A program made the position numbers and the translations under genes. Of a stretch of DNA of 64,000 nucleotides, positions 17,001 through 25,430 are shown piece by piece (within the stretch, counting starts at the first letter, position 1; every line of letters begins with the position of its first letter). The notes under the pieces are model-generated. The model made no database searches. It was not told the DNA's origin and was given only the letters and a program-made list of their open reading frames with translations. This DNA comes from an uncultured Clostridia bacterium (GTDB taxonomy: Bacteria > Bacillota > Clostridia > Lachnospirales > Lachnospiraceae): NCBI GenBank assembly GCA_947385955.1, contig CANDNA010000008.1, forward strand, positions 38,206 to 102,205, in the 5' to 3' direction.

Positions 17001-19781
17001 AACGAAGATATATTCACATTTATAACCGCTTAATTCCATAATTTCATGAAGAAACTGTGTATAATATTCTACTGGTATCCAACTCGCTCCCAGCCTGGCC
17101 TCTATCTCTGATGGATCCAGATCTTTTGGCTGTACCTCCTCAAGTGCAATTCTATTTTGCTCAAAAAGCGCCATTGAATTATTTTTTTCCAGATAACGAT
17201 TTACTTCACGTAATTTTTCTCTCACATTACCTGATAAATATTCACTTGCAAGCTGAAAGACAAAAGACTTTTTTCCGCTTTCTTCATCCTCGTATTCGCT
17301 GCCTGGCAGCGGATAGATCTGTCCCCTTAAATCTCTGATCAGTTCTTCTTCACTTTTGTCCGTAATATGACTCATATATGCCATATCTACAGCTCCCTTT
17401 TCCCGGTAGCATATAATCAACGCCTCCTCTGCGCTTTCTACATGTTCAATTTTAATATCAGGTGAAATCGTACGCTTACAGAAAATATCGCTTTTCCCTA
17501 TAACCTTCCCCTGCTCATCCAGCTTTTCCAAAGTAGAAATCAGAAGATAGGAACTGTCATCCTCAAAATGCCTCATATTACTTCTATTGTTTATGGAGCC
17601 AAAACGACTGTAAAAATCTTCGTATACCCGGTTCAGTTCTGTTTGTGCTGCTGTTATTTCTTCATCCGCAGCATTTCTGACCTGAAGGTCTATCACTTTA
17701 CGCAACTGATCTCTGATGATTATCATCTGTTTTATCTTCGGCATTGCAGTTTCTGGCTTATCAGTCACTTTAATCATTACTTCATTTTGCCGGTAATATA
17801 CTTCATTATTTATGATTGTATAGCTGTTGTTCCTTACATCAGGCCGGGCCGGAATCGTATCTTCACCAATAACACCATTTTGTATCTCCGCTTTTATTTC
17901 TGACTCTGCTTCTTTTTCTGTAATTGCATATTTTGAAAGATTGCCAACCGCATAAATAAGCTGTGTTTCAAGGGTTTCGTCTTTTTGGGCTTTGATATCC
18001 AATACTGGTCCAAACCGACCGGAAACCATCTGGGGAATTCCCATAATCATATCAGGATTTTTTATAAAATACTCATTCATCGGGATTCCCTCTTTGTTGA
18101 GGCCGATATATGTCCACTCTTTTTCTGTATCCGAAAGAGCATTGTATTCAATTGGGGTTTCTCTCTTTTTTAAAAAGATAATATCTGCAATTGCCTCCGT
18201 TCCGGCATTCTCTTTAAATGCATCTGAGGGCAGTCTGATTGCCCCAAGAAACTCGGCCCGTTCTGCAATATATTTCCTTACCTCATTCCGTTTTTTATCC
18301 AATGTACCTTTGCTTGTAATAAAAGCTATAATCCCTCCTTTGCGGACTTTATCAAGTGTTTTGGCAAAGTAATAATCATGTATCAGGAAATGATATTTAT
18401 CATATCTTTGATCAGATATACCATATTGTCCAAACGGGACATTGCCTACTGCCACATCAAAAAACTCATCAGGAAAAGCAGTATTTTCATATCCATCTAT
18501 GATAATGTTTGCATTTTGATATAACTGCTGCGCAATCCTTGCTGTAATTTTATCTATTTCAACTCCGTATAATCTGGAAGCATTCATTTGGACCGGAAGC
18601 ATTCCAAAAAAATTCCCGATTCCACAAGCCGGTTCCAATACATTTCCTTCAACAAATCCGTAATTTTCCAATGCTTTATAGATAGCGTTTATAATAACCG
18701 GCTGTGTATAAAATGCACTCAGTACACTCTCCTTTGCGTTCCTGTATTCATCAGGAGACAGGATACCCTTCAATTCCCGGTATTCGTTTTCCCAGGCAAT
18801 ATTGGTATTGTCAAACGCCTCTGCCAATCCGCCCCAGCCTACATATTGAGATAATATTTCTTTTTCGCTCTCTTTCGCCATTCTCCCTTCGCTTTCAATC
18901 TGTTTCAGGAGCTTAACAGCAGCTATATTTCTACGATATTTTTCTTTAGAACTGCCACGTCCCAGAGAATTATCAGTAATTGTATAATTTTGTTTTTCAG
19001 GTATATGTTCGCCGCGAACATGCTCTTCATCTATTGTTGCTTCTGATGCACTGCTTTCATCTGCATTCCGGGCATTCGCAATCTCATTTCGTATCTCGGT
19101 ATCTTTTGAACGCAATTCATCAAATATATCATAAACATACACCTTTATCATATTTCCGATCAGACGCATTGATGCCGGTTCCAGTTCTCTTATATAGTCA
19201 AATTCCGCAATATTGATACAATCCGACATTTCCTGAAACCTTTCCGGATCAGTTCTTGCCAATAAAAGAGCATATATACTTTCCCTTATATATCTATAAA
19301 GTTTATCACCATCCTTTATTGAGCCTGTTTTATATTTTGCCACTGCTTCCATTGCCTTGTTCGTAAGCATACGTATTTCTTCATTTTCCGGAAATAGATA
19401 ACCATGATCTGACAATATCGCCTGCAGAGCTGATCGATTTTCTTCATTTATTTGCCAAAAATAAACTTCCTCATTTTTCTGATTATTCGTATCTGAATAG
19501 TCTATAACCCTTTTTACCCTGGTCACAGAATCCCTGGAGTCCAAAATATAAAAACTTCTCGCACCTTTGTTAACATATCTCCCATATCTTCCATTCCAAT
19601 CCTCATATGTAGCTACTGCCTTCGCATGCGGTCTGTTGGCATAAATAAGAATCTGATTCAAAAAACTGTAAGAGTAATTGTTTGCAGCAGTGTTCAAAAA
19701 CTCTATATATTTTTCAGGATCCTTTAACATCTGCCTGATTGTTTCCTGTGCCTTTTGTAATACTTTTTCTATCTGCCCCAT
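14079..19781 (-). CDS. Giant DNA methylase/SNF2-type helicase fusion of the conjugative element
   Basis: A 1900-residue protein. Residues 1-240 resemble the N-terminal ArdC-like region of such ICE proteins (FLNQILIYANRPHAKAVATY). An N6-adenine methylase-like domain follows at about 340-540, with SAM-binding LEPACGIGNFF at 382-392 and VGNVPFG near 445 where NPPF/Y is expected. A superfamily 2 helicase occupies about 1050-1700: Walker A HAVGAGKTFE near 1077, VDEAHEF near 1241, TGTPISNS, and MEQRAGRIRRFGN. The C-terminus is coiled coil. Such proteins are common in Firmicutes ICEs and are thought to protect or process incoming DNA; the exact task is unproven. Residues 254-259 (HVRGEH) are encoded by a copy of the 17-bp palindrome, in an acidic linker. 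Confidence 0.88.
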   Translation of the reverse strand: MGQIEKVLQKAQETIRQMLKDPEKYIEFLNTAANNYSYSFLNQILIYANRPHAKAVATYEDWNGRYGRYVNKGARSFYILDSRDSVTRVKRVIDYSDTNNQKNEEVYFWQINEENRSALQAILSDHGYLFPENEEIRMLTNKAMEAVAKYKTGSIKDGDKLYRYIRESIYALLLARTDPERFQEMSDCINIAEFDYIRELEPASMRLIGNMIKVYVYDIFDELRSKDTEIRNEIANARNADESSASEATIDEEHVRGEHIPEKQNYTITDNSLGRGSSKEKYRRNIAAVKLLKQIESEGRMAKESEKEILSQYVGWGGLAEAFDNTNIAWENEYRELKGILSPDEYRNAKESVLSAFYTQPVIINAIYKALENYGFVEGNVLEPACGIGNFFGMLPVQMNASRLYGVEIDKITARIAQQLYQNANIIIDGYENTAFPDEFFDVAVGNVPFGQYGISDQRYDKYHFLIHDYYFAKTLDKVRKGGIIAFITSKGTLDKKRNEVRKYIAERAEFLGAIRLPSDAFKENAGTEAIADIIFLKKRETPIEYNALSDTEKEWTYIGLNKEGIPMNEYFIKNPDMIMGIPQMVSGRFGPVLDIKAQKDETLETQLIYAVGNLSKYAITEKEAESEIKAEIQNGVIGEDTIPARPDVRNNSYTIINNEVYYRQNEVMIKVTDKPETAMPKIKQMIIIRDQLRKVIDLQVRNAADEEITAAQTELNRVYEDFYSRFGSINNRSNMRHFEDDSSYLLISTLEKLDEQGKVIGKSDIFCKRTISPDIKIEHVESAEEALIICYREKGAVDMAYMSHITDKSEEELIRDLRGQIYPLPGSEYEDEESGKKSFVFQLASEYLSGNVREKLREVNRYLEKNNSMALFEQNRIALEEVQPKDLDPSEIEARLGASWIPVEYYTQFLHEIMELSGYKCEYIFVMYEPLSNLWMISGKNLDLYSINSTKVWGTGRKNAYEIMEACLNQRTVEVTDTVEDVDGRKKQVKNPEETMKAQEKQSRFKEAFTNWIWEDYERREHLTRLYNEKFNSVVPRKFDGRYVKLTNYSREIKLRTHQLDAIAHALYGGNTLFDHAVGAGKTFEMIATAMESKRLGFCTKPVIAVPNHLTMQVGQDFLRMYPGANVLIADKKSFQKDNRKRFCSRIATGEWDCIIMAHSQLEKIPLSKERQEKYLQDEIETYEIAVKEEKRKQNGSLSVKVLEASKKALEVRLRRLQDDAEKDDVVTFEELGVDKLLVDEAHEFKNLAFPTRMSGISGVSGAKSKKATDLYLKTKYLNEKTNFTGVTFATGTPISNSLWELFVIQKYLQENRLQEMGIHYFDSWAAVFGNVETTFELKPEGTGYQMKSRFCKYQNIPELLRMFHEIADVKTAEMLNIPVPEVEEINVTSKKTEFQKEFIAALGDRAEEIRRGNVPSDIDNMLVVTNEGRKVALDQRLIDSSAPDEPDSKVNICIENLYGIYKETENRRLTQIVFCDLSTPHKDGSFNVYTDIKRKLVAKGVKESEIAFIQDAGAGTNADKKKEEIFTQVREGKIRILIGSTVMMGTGANIQNRLYALHHLDCPWRPSDMEQRAGRIRRFGNLNEKVKIYKYITQGTFDAYMFQILELKQRFISQIQNGTAGRTCNVEEDKAALNYAETKALCTENPLIKEKMDLDMSVARLRRLAGQHKNECYMIERRVRKELPEQIHEYKKRIQDMTSDMITAQNNTVKETDCQVVKIKGQVYDNDTAATKELIRIAHNMDKNTRIEVGEYRGFQIELSYSLFHEDYQLSLLGKSRMVVRLGLISALKKLDHEISALPERINKVQEMLAQAETDLENGQKKINLPFVHEEELLQKSARLKEVDKILEQINSGEQEMECAAQGKTFAGETNGRRIMEPCYSEAVERKGERRESREKER
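19005..19021. promoter_or_regulatory. Palindrome copy 1 (ATGTTCGCSGCGAACAT), inside the methylase/helicase gene
   Basis: An exact match to the 17-bp palindrome. It lies within the coding sequence, in the linker between the N-terminal region and the methylase domain, and is read in frame as V-R-G-E-H. As it is far from a promoter, a partition (parS-like) or roadblock role fits better than simple repression. Confidence 0.75.
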
Positions 19782-19811
19782 ACTTTCTCCTTATCCATAT
19801 CCATTTTTGCA

Positions 19812-19830
19812 ATTATAACACATTGTATTG
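19812..19830 (-). promoter_or_regulatory. Shared-type promoter of the methylase/helicase gene
   Basis: On the minus strand the sequence reads TACAATGTGTTATAAT, with an extended -10 (TGT-TATAAT, 19812-19817). It is flanked by an inverted repeat TTGCAAT (19807-19813)/ATTGCAA (19827-19833). The -35 region is poor, so a regulator or the extended -10 must supply strength. It lies about 30 bases above the start codon at 19781. Confidence 0.7.
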
Positions 19831-19844
19831 CAAAATATAAGATA

Positions 19845-19881
19845 TAAAAAACTCCTGCATACCTTGACAATATGCAGGAGT
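19845..19881 (-). terminator. Intrinsic terminator of the parA operon
   Basis: ACTCCTGCATA (19851-19861) and TATGCAGGAGT (19871-19881) form an 11-bp stem; on the minus strand it is followed by TTTTTTATAT. It separates the parA-parB operon from the methylase/helicase gene, which has its own promoter just below. Confidence 0.88.
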
Positions 19882-19941
19882 ATGAACCATCTGATTTATA
19901 GCCGAAAGAATAACTTCTATACGTTTCCATATCCTCAGGCA

Positions 19942-20175
19942 TCAAATCTTTTCACAGTCAGCAATCAAATCTTTCAATCCTGTATCACTTAAATTTTTTA
20001 TTTTTATCATAATCTCCTGTACAGTATCTTCCAACATCTCTTTTTCTTCTCCGGATACGCTTACATGCTGCATAGAATAAAGATATGCCTTTAATCGCGT
20101 AACTTTATCTTCACTTTTACCGGTAACAATCCTGATCAGTTTCCTTTCATTTTCCGTCAGCCATATTTTAATCAT
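19942..20175 (-). CDS. Hypothetical 77-aa protein, last gene of the par operon
   Basis: A helical, charged protein (LTENERKLIRIVTGKSEDKVTRL...EEKEMLEDTVQEIMIKIKNL) with no membrane segment. Not recognised. It overlaps the preceding 187-aa gene by eight bases, so it is translated from the same message, which ends at the terminator 19845-19881. Confidence 0.65.
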   Translation of the reverse strand: MIKIWLTENERKLIRIVTGKSEDKVTRLKAYLYSMQHVSVSGEEKEMLEDTVQEIMIKIKNLSDTGLKDLIADCEKI

Positions 20176-20731
20176 AAAAATGCCCTGCCTTTGGATTCTC
20201 CAGCCTGATACCAGAAGTTTTCAAAGTACTGCGAAGATCAAAAAACATAACCTTCTGTACCTCCTGTACCACTCCCTTTATCATCAGTGTGTTGTCGCCC
20301 CAAAAATAATCTTCATAATCTTCATATGCCAGAAGCATGGCCATTTCATTTAAAAATGTCTCTGTCTCAAAAGTTTTCAAATAAGAATGGTTTTCTTTGT
20401 TAAAAAGCTCATCACCGTCTGCCCTGGTATAATCCCATACAATACCCCATAGCAAAAAATCCAATGTAAAAAGCCTCTGAAGATCAATAGCAGGTGTCCT
20501 TATCAGTTTTCTGGCTTCCAGCATAAAATCCTGATATCTCTCTTCAAGCAGTTTTTTATATGTAATTGGGTTACAGGTAAACGAACATTCTGATTTGACA
20601 TCAGATAACATAACCTCTCCTGCTTCATCATAATCAGCATATTTTTCCAATGCATTTTCTGCTACGAATCTGTCTATTGTCTTTTGCCAGCCAAAAGAAA
20701 AAGAACTTAATTCCACATCCCAGATATACAT
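20168..20731 (-). CDS. Hypothetical 187-aa protein in the par operon
   Basis: I do not recognise it. It is an acidic, aromatic-rich soluble protein (MYIWDVELSSFSFGWQK, LLWGIVWDYTRADGDELF, YEDYEDYFWGDNTLMIKG). AGAGG precedes ATG 20731. It sits four bases after the TnpV-like gene and overlaps the next gene, so its place in the partition operon is firm even though its function is not. Confidence 0.7.
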   Translation of the reverse strand: MYIWDVELSSFSFGWQKTIDRFVAENALEKYADYDEAGEVMLSDVKSECSFTCNPITYKKLLEERYQDFMLEARKLIRTPAIDLQRLFTLDFLLWGIVWDYTRADGDELFNKENHSYLKTFETETFLNEMAMLLAYEDYEDYFWGDNTLMIKGVVQEVQKVMFFDLRSTLKTSGIRLENPKAGHFYD

Positions 20732-20735
20732 ATCA

Positions 20736-21206
20736 TCATTCCTCTAATTTCCATGTGCATTTTCCGCCAAAAGGCATAGAATTATAAACCAGTTCCTTCA
20801 GAATTATTTCTTCAAATGAATCCTTTATATTTTGTTTGTATCCGGCCACTTCCAATATATTACCATTTTCTTCAGGTGCCGGGTGAACTTTTAACTCCCT
20901 GGACATCATCTCAGATAATCTCTGAGAAGCAGCCTTACTGACCAGCACCAGACGTTCCTCCAACTCTCCATTCAAAAGCAATGTTTCCCATACAAACGGT
21001 TCATTTTCCTTAAGGAAAGTCTTATGCATCAAACCATATTTATTGATGCTGCATTTTTCATACCCAGGGCAATCATTTCCCCCAATCTCATCTATGTTTC
21101 CTTCATACTCTGAATTATTTTTCCTCAAATCACAGCTTTCCGAGGCAACATTTTCCCATACACACCAACGACATTTCGTTTGATCCTGTTCTCTCATATC
21201 ATTCAC
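20736..21206 (-). CDS. TnpV-like protein with N-terminal cysteine cluster
   Basis: A 156-residue protein. The C-terminal half (KYGLMHKTFLKENEPFVW, LLLNGELEERLVLVSKAASQ, FEEIILKELVYN) follows the pattern of TnpV, a small protein of unknown function widespread in Firmicutes transposons. The N-terminal 55 residues add CRWCVW...C...C...C, a possible metal-binding cluster not usual for TnpV. The start GTG at 21206 overlaps the HTH gene's stop (GTGA); the in-frame ATG at 21197 is an alternative. Confidence 0.6.
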   Translation of the reverse strand: MNDMREQDQTKCRWCVWENVASESCDLRKNNSEYEGNIDEIGGNDCPGYEKCSINKYGLMHKTFLKENEPFVWETLLLNGELEERLVLVSKAASQRLSEMMSRELKVHPAPEENGNILEVAGYKQNIKDSFEEIILKELVYNSMPFGGKCTWKLEE

Positions 21207-21643
21207 TCATCCTTTACATAAAAATCCTGCTCATCCACACCAAAAAACCTGGCCATTTTCTTTACGTTTGCGCCTTTGCACCCTATAACCCCTCTCTCCA
21301 TTTTTGATATTGTAAATTCTCCTCCTTTCAATCCCATCTTGACAGCCAGCTCCTTTTGGGAATATCCTCCTGATTCCCTCAGAAATCGCAGCATACCCCC
21401 GTCGAATACCTTTTTTTTCTTTTCTTCAGCTTCTTTCTGTTTGTACAACACTTCTTTTTCTATTTCCAATACTTCACATATTTTCCTGACGCTGTCCTCA
21501 CCTGGATTTTTAACCATATTTCTTTCCCAATGGGATATTAACGCCTTTTGTACGCCAATTTTTTCGGCCAACTGCCCCTGAGAAATATTCTTCTCTATCC
21601 GTATCTGACGGAGCTTATCCCCATCAAAAAGTATTACTTTCAT
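21203..21643 (-). CDS. Regulator with two Xre-type HTH domains
   Basis: A 146-residue protein with two helix-turn-helix domains in tandem: residues about 8-62 (LRQIRIEKNISQGQLAEKIG...ISHWERN) and about 80-140 (LRFLRESGGYSQKELAVKMG...ISKMERG). A highly charged linker joins them. Two binding domains in one chain suit recognition of a repeated or palindromic site. Its start overlaps the parB stop by four bases, so it is translated with the partition proteins and may share control of the element's promoters. Confidence 0.85.
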   Translation of the reverse strand: MKVILFDGDKLRQIRIEKNISQGQLAEKIGVQKALISHWERNMVKNPGEDSVRKICEVLEIEKEVLYKQKEAEEKKKKVFDGGMLRFLRESGGYSQKELAVKMGLKGGEFTISKMERGVIGCKGANVKKMARFFGVDEQDFYVKDE

Positions 21644-22773
21644 ATTGCCTGTCCAACTCTCTCTATTTCCTCTGATGCCAACATAATAAGGTGTTTCAGT
21701 TTATCTTTCACTTCATCACTGTCGGGGTATCTGTTATTGCCTGTTAAAACCTCTTCCATCTTCTGCAGCGCACTGTTCAAATTCTCCAGGTTTTTTAACT
21801 TTTTTGTTTCTTCCTCTTCTTTTCCCCAACTCTCTGTAATGTGTAAAGCATTCAACACATTGTCATCAAATTCCTTCAGATCAGAAAAGGCAATCTGTTG
21901 TCCTGCTTCCGATCCGCTTTCCTCATGTTCATCTGAGTGTACCAGCCTTGGTTCTTCATATTCGGATTTTAAGGCAGCAGGCTTCTCTTCTGCCTCATGA
22001 ATCATACTGTCTACAACACCTTCTATATCCCCTTCCTTTTTCGCTTCTGATACAATCTTCAGAGCATTATCCCTTGTGAAATATTTGCCGCCTTCTTCCT
22101 CCTTTAATCTTTCCAGCGCCTCCACCGTCCTGCCAACCTGGCCACTTTCCATATTTCCCATAGCCTGTGCCACCGTATCCGGAAGTTCTCCGTTTTGTAC
22201 TTTTTCCTGCACATCCCCGGGTAATTTGAAGAAAGATTCATACCGTTGTATTGTACTGCCACTGGTTTGAAATTCAATAGCCAGTTGTTCCCGCATACTC
22301 CCTTTATATCCTTCCATCACCAATGTGGCTTTCATATAATTTATCTGTCTTGCAGTATGTATCGGATCTTTCGAATTGACAGGGTTGACATTTCTTCCAT
22401 AAATATTTGCTCCTAAAAGCATTCTCCTCTGCATAGTTTCATCCGGCATTTTCCTGACAATAGCCGGTATTTTCTCCCCGCCTGCCTCCACAAATGCCCG
22501 CTTTCTCATATGTCCTGAATATGCCATATACCTTCCATTCTCCGTATCCCAGACAAGGATCGGCGCATCGCATACAACAGTCCCATCCGGCTTTTTCATT
22601 GCTTTTTTCAGGCTTTCTATCCCTTCCCGTGGCATTCCAAAAAGATATTCATTGTCCGGATGCTCATCAATCAGACCAGGATCCAATTTTGTAATAATCT
22701 CTTTTTCTCCATCTTCCATCCTTCTGGCTATACTTTCCAGTGCTCTGTTATTTTTAAATGGATCTCTTTTCAT
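21640..22773 (-). CDS. parB: ParB/KorB-like partition protein
   Basis: A 377-residue ParB-family protein starting at ATG 22773 (AGGAG ten bases before). The N-terminal ParB/Srx-like domain covers about 30-140 (LIDEHPDNEYLFGMPREGIESL, YSGHMRKRAFVEAGGEKIPAIV, ANIYGRNVNPVN in the position of the ENIQR motif). A central HTH follows (REQLAIEFQTSGSTIQRYESFFKLP, about 185-215), then an acidic linker and a C-terminal dimerisation region. It overlaps parA by 20 bases. It should bind a palindromic centromere site; the 17-bp palindrome scattered through the element is the best candidate, which would make it a KorB-like dual partition protein and regulator. That link is inference. Confidence 0.85.
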   Translation of the reverse strand: MKRDPFKNNRALESIARRMEDGEKEIITKLDPGLIDEHPDNEYLFGMPREGIESLKKAMKKPDGTVVCDAPILVWDTENGRYMAYSGHMRKRAFVEAGGEKIPAIVRKMPDETMQRRMLLGANIYGRNVNPVNSKDPIHTARQINYMKATLVMEGYKGSMREQLAIEFQTSGSTIQRYESFFKLPGDVQEKVQNGELPDTVAQAMGNMESGQVGRTVEALERLKEEEGGKYFTRDNALKIVSEAKKEGDIEGVVDSMIHEAEEKPAALKSEYEEPRLVHSDEHEESGSEAGQQIAFSDLKEFDDNVLNALHITESWGKEEEETKKLKNLENLNSALQKMEEVLTGNNRYPDSDEVKDKLKHLIMLASEEIERVGQAI

Positions 22774-23668
22774 GTTCTGTTTTCTCCTGTTTTCCGGAAA
22801 CAATCCTTGTTATGATTTCTTTTGTAATCTCTTCATAGTCTTTTGCTGTAGGGCATGTCCGCCTATACCAGGCAAGAGGACATCCAAGCTGCATACTGCA
22901 TTTTGCTGCACTGCCACGTCGGACCGGTGTAGATATAAACAATTTTCCAAGCGTATCTTTGGCTATATCATAAAGCCGGTTGTCATATGAATATCTGACA
23001 TCATAATTGGTAAAAAAGATGCCCAGAATCTGCAAATTCTTATTTGTGCTGTTTATTTTAATATTCTCTATCGTTTCCATCAATTCAGAAATGCCATCCA
23101 TCGCATTGGAATCAGCCGTAGCAGGAATAAGAACATAATCACTGGCAATTAAAGATACTGCTGATAAATCTGACAATGCCGGAGGAAGGTCAAATAAAAC
23201 AAAGTCGTAATCGTATGGCCGTTGCACGGTTCGTCTGATGTGAGAAATAATTTCATCCATATCATTATTTTCATACATTTGAGTCACTGCAAGATTCCTG
23301 CTCCCCGGCAGAACATCAATTCCTCTCCACCTGGCAGGATTACCACCCCGGATCACGATTTTTGCCTTGACAACTGACTGATTCACCATATCCTTGTTTT
23401 GAGGGAGATGTTCAATTACATGATCCAAAGTAATGTGATCTGCAAACCATGTTCCAATCCCGTGTTCTGTTTCATACTCCATGATATTCTCACTTAACAC
23501 TGATTTTGTCAGATTGGCCTGGGAATCTATATCCACCACAAGTACCTTCTTTTTATAATCCCTGGCAAGAACGCCTGCTATATTAAAACAGGACATTGTT
23601 TTGCCAACCCCTCCCTTTTGATTACACACAGCAATTCTGACTGCATTTTTCGTAGAATTTGTTTTCAT
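22754..23668 (-). CDS. parA: ParA partition ATPase
   Basis: A ParA/Soj-type ATPase of 304 residues. The deviant Walker A is KGGVGKTMSCFN near 20-30, with VLVVDIDSQANLT (Walker A') and DFVLFDLPPALSD (Walker B). The start at 23668 (MKTNSTKN) follows GAGAGG; a longer frame begins at 23686. With ParB it should keep the excised circular form stable, or act in ICE regulation. First gene of an operon of six ending at the terminator 19845-19881. Confidence 0.92.
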   Translation of the reverse strand: MKTNSTKNAVRIAVCNQKGGVGKTMSCFNIAGVLARDYKKKVLVVDIDSQANLTKSVLSENIMEYETEHGIGTWFADHITLDHVIEHLPQNKDMVNQSVVKAKIVIRGGNPARWRGIDVLPGSRNLAVTQMYENNDMDEIISHIRRTVQRPYDYDFVLFDLPPALSDLSAVSLIASDYVLIPATADSNAMDGISELMETIENIKINSTNKNLQILGIFFTNYDVRYSYDNRLYDIAKDTLGKLFISTPVRRGSAAKCSMQLGCPLAWYRRTCPTAKDYEEITKEIITRIVSGKQEKTEHEKRSI

Positions 23669-23730
23669 TGGTCCTCTCCCAATCACTTTTCTTTTTCTGT
23701 TAACAGCAAATCTCTTATCATTACAATCAC

Positions 23731-23759
23731 ATTATAATAGTATAATATAAAATATGCAA
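23731..23759 (-). promoter_or_regulatory. Promoter of the par operon
   Basis: On the minus strand: TTGCAT (23754-23759), 17 bases, TATAAT (23731-23736), about 60 bases above parA. The neighbourhood up to 23790 is nearly pure A/T, with TATAATA repeated several times. Confidence 0.72.
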
Positions 23760-23784
23760 GTATAATAAATATAAAAAATTATAA

Positions 23785-24876
23785 TTATAGATTGTTGTAT
23801 TGAAGAAATTTTTTCTCGTTTGCTGCTTTTTTTATCCGGATTCTCTTCTTTGCCATAACGAAAGCAGAAATACCGACAAGAAAAATGATGCTGGCCCAAA
23901 TTTTAACATCTATACATGCCAGTTTTTCCAAAAGATAGCTTGAATCACGTTCTACCAGAACGCGATTCAAAATATAATTTATCTCTGTTTTACTATATTT
24001 GCGGCTGCCAAATTCATAATGCTCCAAATTATCATACAGGACACAAGATGTGTAATAATCATAAAGGCTTCCGTCAAGTTCCGGTTTCAGGAAAAAATCA
24101 TATACCCTTTGTTTCCCATAGATTCCAAGATCATCATTGGTGCAGTCAAGATGATACCAGAATCCATCTTCCAGTTGTACGATATTCCAGCTATGTGTTT
24201 TTGACATGATAATCTTGCATGGCACATCCAATCTGTTCAAAAGTTTATATGTAAGAAGCGCATACCCCTGACATACCATTACTCTTTGCCCGTCTTTGTT
24301 ACCAAAGAAGCCATCATAATCATCAAAATTTTTTAACGAAGTATCATATTCAAAATTATCTATAACATAATCATGTACTAATTTTGCTTTTTCTTCCCTG
24401 GACATCTGCGTTTTCCCACTCCACTCATTGACGATGTCATCCAACTCCCTGTCCAGTTTTTTCATTTCTTCCTGCGTATGCCTGTATACCGGACATATGC
24501 AAATCAATGTATATTCGTCTGTATATGATACTGCTTTATTATATCCGTCTATATTCCCCCAAAGGACTTCACAGTCCTGCAGGCCAGGCTTATCTGTCCT
24601 TATGACTTGCTCTATATATCTGTCAATATCATCGAGTGTTATATGTTCTTTTCCTGTGTATGCAACAACAACCCCCTTGCCAAGCAGAAACAGTTCGTAC
24701 ATGTAATTCACCAAATCTTTACTGTTCTCAATATATTTCAGTTTTTCTCCACGGTACTCCCTGACCATTGCAGAAATATATGTTTCATAAGACTCCCTGG
24801 CATAAGCAATATGACTATTCATAATAAAAAATGTCAATATTAAAAACCAACTAAATATTTTCCTGAAAATAGGCAT
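23785..24876 (-). CDS. Membrane-bound transglutaminase-like protease-fold protein
   Basis: From ATG 24876 the protein has 363 residues. It opens with a signal/anchor sequence (MPIFRKIFSWFLILTFFI), has a transglutaminase-like domain with the usual Cys-His-Asp order (VMVCQGYALL, KTHSWNIV, YHLDCTND) and ends with a membrane helix (IWASIIFLVGISAFVMAK) and a basic tail. The core would therefore face outward. Such domains in Firmicutes surface proteins act on wall or peptide substrates, exact role unknown. The start is uncertain: upstream in-frame ATGs exist at 24951 and nearby, overlapping the preceding gene, and none has an ideal ribosome binding site. Confidence 0.78.
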   Translation of the reverse strand: MPIFRKIFSWFLILTFFIMNSHIAYARESYETYISAMVREYRGEKLKYIENSKDLVNYMYELFLLGKGVVVAYTGKEHITLDDIDRYIEQVIRTDKPGLQDCEVLWGNIDGYNKAVSYTDEYTLICICPVYRHTQEEMKKLDRELDDIVNEWSGKTQMSREEKAKLVHDYVIDNFEYDTSLKNFDDYDGFFGNKDGQRVMVCQGYALLTYKLLNRLDVPCKIIMSKTHSWNIVQLEDGFWYHLDCTNDDLGIYGKQRVYDFFLKPELDGSLYDYYTSCVLYDNLEHYEFGSRKYSKTEINYILNRVLVERDSSYLLEKLACIDVKIWASIIFLVGISAFVMAKKRIRIKKAANEKKFLQYNNL

Positions 24877-25408
24877 CCGGTTTATAATATCTGATCGTCT
24901 TTCTTCCATAAACCTCTTCATAGGCAAGTTCCAATCGTCCTTCTCTTTCATAATCGCAAATCTGTTTTTGCGTTAGTTCAAACTTTCCTGCAAACATTTC
25001 TGCCCTGATTCCCAAAAAATTTTTAAAATAAGCCACTGCTCTGTCAGCATCTTTTTCCATAATAATCGCAGCAGTTATTTCTTTGGCATAATTATTTTTT
25101 ATTCCATATAGTTCCATTAAATAGGCATCCATATCTTTTAATGCAATCACCCCCTGCTTTTTCTTCTTCCCTGTATGATTTTTCTTTAATGCTTCATAAA
25201 CAAACTCTTTTAATGTATGAGGAAACATATCAGATACCTGACATGTGATCTCCACAGAATCATCCCCTGCATGAATGGCATTCCAAATCACAATTTTTGC
25301 TTTTTCCAAAGCCTCTTCCCGTGAATTTCCCCATACATTTACTGTCATATGTTCCTGCCCTCTGCCCTTATTATAAATTGTTCCATATATTTCATAATAA
25401 TCTCTCAT
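24851..25408 (-). CDS. Hypothetical 185-aa protein
   Basis: Not recognised. A soluble protein with an N-terminal beta-rich part (YYEIYGTIYNKGRGQEHMTVNVWG) and helical remainder with a lysine cluster (KKNHTGKKKKQG). GGGAGA precedes ATG 25408, and a copy of the 17-bp palindrome lies 25 to 41 bases upstream, so it probably begins a controlled transcript. Its end overlaps the transglutaminase-like gene. Confidence 0.7.
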   Translation of the reverse strand: MRDYYEIYGTIYNKGRGQEHMTVNVWGNSREEALEKAKIVIWNAIHAGDDSVEITCQVSDMFPHTLKEFVYEALKKNHTGKKKKQGVIALKDMDAYLMELYGIKNNYAKEITAAIIMEKDADRAVAYFKNFLGIRAEMFAGKFELTQKQICDYEREGRLELAYEEVYGRKTIRYYKPDAYFQENI

Positions 25409-25430
25409 ATAATCTCCCTTTTCTGCATCA

